From: an uncultured Chthonomonas sp.
GTDB lineage: Bacteria; Armatimonadota; Chthonomonadetes; Chthonomonadales; Chthonomonadaceae
Length of the DNA stretch: 46,928 nt
Assembly (NCBI GenBank): GCA_903859705.1
Contig: CAIONQ010000175.1
Coordinates: forward strand, 1-46,928
Reading direction: 5' to 3'
Part shown: piece after piece, positions 44,671-46,928 of the stretch
Layout of the letters: each line of letters begins with the position of its first letter
Numbering within the stretch: the stretch's first letter is position 1
The notes under the pieces: generated by a model
Databases searched by the model: none
What the model was told of the DNA's origin: nothing
The model's input: only the letters and a program-made list of their open reading frames with translations
Made by a program: the position numbers and the translations under genes

Positions 44671-45788
44671 ATCGACGTGCGTTTATCTCCGCCTGCGGCA
44701 CAGCCGCCGCAGCTCTTACCATTCCTGGCATTGCCTCTGCTGCCCCCGCCGCCACCCAAAAGTGGCGCGGGGTTAATCTGGGCGGCTGGCTTGCGCTGGA
44801 GAAGTGGATAACACCCTCAATATATGCAGGCGTAAAAGCCGAGGATGAGTACACGCTTTGCTCAGAACTGGGCAAAGCCGCCGCGGAAGTTAGGCTTCGG
44901 CATCACCGGGAAAAGTGGATAACCGACGAAGACTTTCAGTGGATAGCCGCACGCGGAATGAACGCTGTGAGGCTGCCCATCGGTTATGGAATACTGGAGG
45001 AGAACCCGCCCTTTGTAACCGGCGCAGATGTGCTGGATCACGCGTTTAAAATGGCAAAAGCCCATGGCCTATCCGTACTTTTGGATCTGCACGGGGCGCC
45101 AGGCAGCCAGAATGGCTTTGATCACAGCGGCAGAGCAGGAAACCTCGGATGGCATACCAGCACGCAGAATGTAGATCACACCATCCGCATCATAGAGAAT
45201 CTGGCCTCTTTTGTTAAGAAGTACGACAACCTGATTGCACTGGAACTGCTGAACGAGCCCCGGTGGGATGTGCCCATGGATATCCTCAAGAAATACTACG
45301 AAGATGCGTATACAGCGGCACGCAAGCAGCTCTCCCCAGAAACCGTATCCATAGTGATACACGATGGCTTTCGTGCAACGGAGTGGGCCGGATTTATGCC
45401 CCCTGCTAAGTACAGCAACGTAATTCTGGATACGCACCTTTACCAGTGCTACACCGAGGAAGATCGTAAGAACGATGCCAACGCCCACGTACATATTTCT
45501 GCCATAGATCTACGCAAGCAACTGGATAAGATGCAGAAAGAGGCTCTCCCGGCTATCGTAGGGGAGTGGTCTTGCTCGCTCGATCCACATTCGCTCACAG
45601 GCTTAACCGGGTTCGCGCGCGATGCCGCCATTCGGGCTTACGCCGATGCACAACTGCTCAGTTATGAAACCACCCGAGGCTGGTTTTACTGGACCTACAA
45701 AATAGCAGACGGCGGCACCTGGAGTTTCCGAGATTGCGTGAAGCGAGGTTGGATGCCGGATAAGTATGGAGATAACGGACTCGTTTAG
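44667..45788 (+). CDS. GH5-family glucanase, EXG1-like (GH5_9 type)
   Basis: 373 residues with a Tat-like signal (MNRRAFISACGTAAAALTIPGIASA). The mature start RGVNLGGWLALEKWITPSIY is the hallmark of exo-beta-1,3-glucanases of the fungal EXG1 type. The acid/base is E197 (ALELLNEP) and the nucleophile E300 (IVGEWSCS); LHGAPGSQNGFDHSGR is also characteristic of the group. It should act on beta-1,3-glucan, such as fungal or algal wall glucan or callose. It is translationally coupled to the transglutaminase-esterase fusion and followed by a strong terminator. Confidence 0.95.
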   Translation: MNRRAFISACGTAAAALTIPGIASAAPAATQKWRGVNLGGWLALEKWITPSIYAGVKAEDEYTLCSELGKAAAEVRLRHHREKWITDEDFQWIAARGMNAVRLPIGYGILEENPPFVTGADVLDHAFKMAKAHGLSVLLDLHGAPGSQNGFDHSGRAGNLGWHTSTQNVDHTIRIIENLASFVKKYDNLIALELLNEPRWDVPMDILKKYYEDAYTAARKQLSPETVSIVIHDGFRATEWAGFMPPAKYSNVILDTHLYQCYTEEDRKNDANAHVHISAIDLRKQLDKMQKEALPAIVGEWSCSLDPHSLTGLTGFARDAAIRAYADAQLLSYETTRGWFYWTYKIADGGTWSFRDCVKRGWMPDKYGDNGLV

Positions 45789-45796
45789 ACAACAAG

Positions 45797-45832
45797 AACA
45801 TGGCCCACAGCATCACTGCTGTGGGCCATGTT
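45797..45832. terminator. Terminator between GH5 and bioY
   Basis: 16-bp perfect stem AACATGGCCCACAGCA (45797-45812) / TGCTGTGGGCCATGTT (45817-45832) with a 4-base loop, then TTATTC; located between convergent genes. Confidence 0.92.
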
Positions 45833-45851
45833 TATTCACACTACTTCCAGA

Positions 45852-46490
45852 TTACAATTGGCTGCGCTTCTGGATGCGTTCGGTCAACGCCCATCCGCCC
45901 GGAATAAGTAGGCTGGCGGCCGCAAGCTTCAGCAGGTCGCCCGGAATAAACGGCAGCATGCCCTTCATCACTGCCGGGCCAACCCCGCCAACAAACCGGG
46001 AAAGCCACAGAACACCAAAAGTGTACGTAACTGCGCTGCCCAGTAACAGGGCGCAGGCCATGTTTCCTCGAGACCTATCCCAGCCCCGGCTGGCCAACAT
46101 CCCGATTAGCGCGGCCACAAAAGGATAGGAGAGCAGATAGCCACCGCTGGGGCAGAACAGGCGAGAGGCACCGGATGCCCCGCCCGCAAAAGCGGGCGCG
46201 CCCAGTGCGCCAATGGCAAGATAAACAAGCATGCTTAGCATGCCCCTGCGGGCACCAAGCGCCGCACCCGTAAGCAGCACGGCAAACGTTTGCAGCGTAA
46301 GCGGAACGGGGGTAAAGGGCAGCGGAATACTGATCTGGGCGCTGCCCGCTGTCACCACAGCAAACAGCGCTATTAACGCGGCATCTGTAACGGCAGAGCT
46401 CCGAACGCGGCCCTTGAGCAAAGAATCCGCCATCACCGGAAACGTACGACTTTCCATATCTACTTGTAGTACTTTCTGTTTGTATTGCAT
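45852..46490 (-). CDS. bioY: Biotin transporter BioY
   Basis: S-component of a biotin ECF transporter; about 212 residues with six hydrophobic segments. Family signatures are visible: TAGSAQISIPLPFTPVPLTLQTFAVLLTGAALGARRG, GAPAFAGGASGASRLFCPSGGYLLSYPFVA and PFIPGDLLKLAAAS (shown in pieces of one continuous protein). BioY can work alone or with EcfA/EcfT; the latter genes are not in the window. The start is uncertain between ATG 46490 and ATG 46457, neither with a good Shine-Dalgarno. A biotin-responsive operator was not recognised upstream. Confidence 0.95.
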   Translation of the reverse strand: MQYKQKVLQVDMESRTFPVMADSLLKGRVRSSAVTDAALIALFAVVTAGSAQISIPLPFTPVPLTLQTFAVLLTGAALGARRGMLSMLVYLAIGALGAPAFAGGASGASRLFCPSGGYLLSYPFVAALIGMLASRGWDRSRGNMACALLLGSAVTYTFGVLWLSRFVGGVGPAVMKGMLPFIPGDLLKLAAASLLIPGGWALTERIQKRSQL

Positions 46491-46595
46491 CTGCACACGC
46501 CGCCATCCTGATTGGCGTTATGCGGTACTCAGATTACCACAATCGTTAATCGCACGCAAACAAGCCATCATTACGGCACCACTCCCATTCGTCTC

Positions 46596-46928
46596 CCTTC
46601 GTTGCAACATACGAAATCAACCAATCTGTGGGCGCAGCCCTGCGCCTTCGTTGCAACATACGAAATCAACCAATCTGTGGGCGCAGCCCTGCGCCTTCGT
46701 TGCAACATACGAAATCAACCAATCTGTGGGCGCAGCCCTGCGCCTTCGTTACAACATACGAAATCAACCAATCTGTGGGCGCAGCCCTGCGCCTTCGTTA
46801 CAACATACGAAATCAACCAATCCGTAGGGGCGCTGCTTGCTGCGCCCTTCGTTGCAACATACGAAATCAATCAACCTGTAGGGGCGCTGCTTGCTGCGCC
46901 CTTCGTTACAACATACGAAATCAATCAA
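46596..46928. repeat. Tandem array of 49/54-bp palindromic units, open at the window end
   Basis: Seven unit starts (CCTTCGTT) at 46596, 46645, 46694, 46743, 46792, 46846 and 46900: four 49-base units, two 54-base units and a truncated last one. Each unit has TTCGT-tgcaacat-ACGAA followed by a second hairpin. In units 1-4 that hairpin is GGCGCAG-CC-CTGCGCC; in units 5-6 it is GGGCGC-tgcttgct-GCGCCC. Units 4, 5 and 7 share a G-to-A change that breaks the GTTGCAAC palindrome. No unique spacers occur. The 105 bases between bioY and the array contain no gene I can support. Confidence 0.93.

Noticed and set aside
46231-46827. 198-residue frame reading into the tandem array
   Set aside because: Opposite bioY and then across the repeats, giving a repetitive peptide that only mirrors the array.
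46596-46928. CRISPR array
   Set aside because: The whole period repeats, including the part that would be the spacer; the presumed spacers are identical or of only two types, and no cas gene is in the window.

Overview
The window looks like a chromosomal segment of an Armatimonadota bacterium. The best single clue is a prepilin-type DUF1559 protein at 10713-11555: its N-terminus runs [20 protein letters not shown], then [18 protein letters not shown], and it ends with an H-x9-DG motif, a protein type very frequent in Armatimonadota and Planctomycetota. The mixture of secreted glycoside hydrolases, cytochrome c/copper-monooxygenase fusions, a DraG-like protein with accessory domains and large TPR proteins fits the same group. 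This assignment is an inference from protein style; no rRNA or tRNA gene is visible in the window.

Layout. Bases 1-465 hold a 92-bp direct repeat with a 7-bp hairpin plus a truncated third copy. Bases 466-3405 (minus strand) hold a HEAT-repeat protein, an AAA/ABC-type ATPase and a small protein with a D-x13-E-x-K nuclease-like signature; the ATPase/nuclease pair is the best candidate for an undescribed defence-type system. Bases 3718-10578 hold an intradiol-dioxygenase-like secreted protein, an unclassified 450-residue protein coupled to a GH51 arabinofuranosidase, and a secreted M1-like metallopeptidase. Bases 10713-15788 hold the DUF1559 pseudopilin, uvrC and an OmpR/EnvZ-type two-component pair. 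Bases 15887-19742 hold a DraG-like protein with altered metal-binding motifs, and a GNAT acetyltransferase coupled to a MEMO-like protein. Bases 20013-23598 hold a fatty-acid-hydroxylase-like membrane protein, a GT-C-type membrane protein and an M42 aminopeptidase.

Bases 23674-26527 (minus) form an operon of a DUF885 metallopeptidase-like protein, an ankyrin protein and a VOC protein. Bases 26755-30128 hold a TetR regulator, a cytochrome c/copper type II monooxygenase-like protein, a truncated haemoglobin and an SDR dehydrogenase. Then come dxs (minus), a 1025-residue TPR protein, an orphan two-domain sugar-ABC ATPase, queD, an AlkZ-related winged-helix protein, pgm (minus), a two-domain VOC protein, a DUF1223 thioredoxin-like protein, a transglutaminase-esterase fusion coupled to a GH5 (EXG1-like) glucanase, and bioY (minus). 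The window ends inside a tandem array of 49- and 54-bp palindromic units.

How it works together. Most of the window is housekeeping (UvrC repair, DXS isoprenoid precursors, Pgm sugar phosphate, QueD queuosine, BioY biotin uptake) mixed with secreted polysaccharide and peptide degradation (GH51, GH5, M1-like and M42 peptidases, esterase), consistent with a saprophytic life style. Several units are translationally coupled by 1-4 base overlaps (RR/HK, MEMO-like/GNAT, Ank/VOC, transglutaminase/GH5), and convergent genes are usually separated by strong hairpin terminators. Sigma-70-like promoters with 17-18 bp spacers can be read directly in front of uvrC, the TPR gene, dxs and the two-domain VOC gene.
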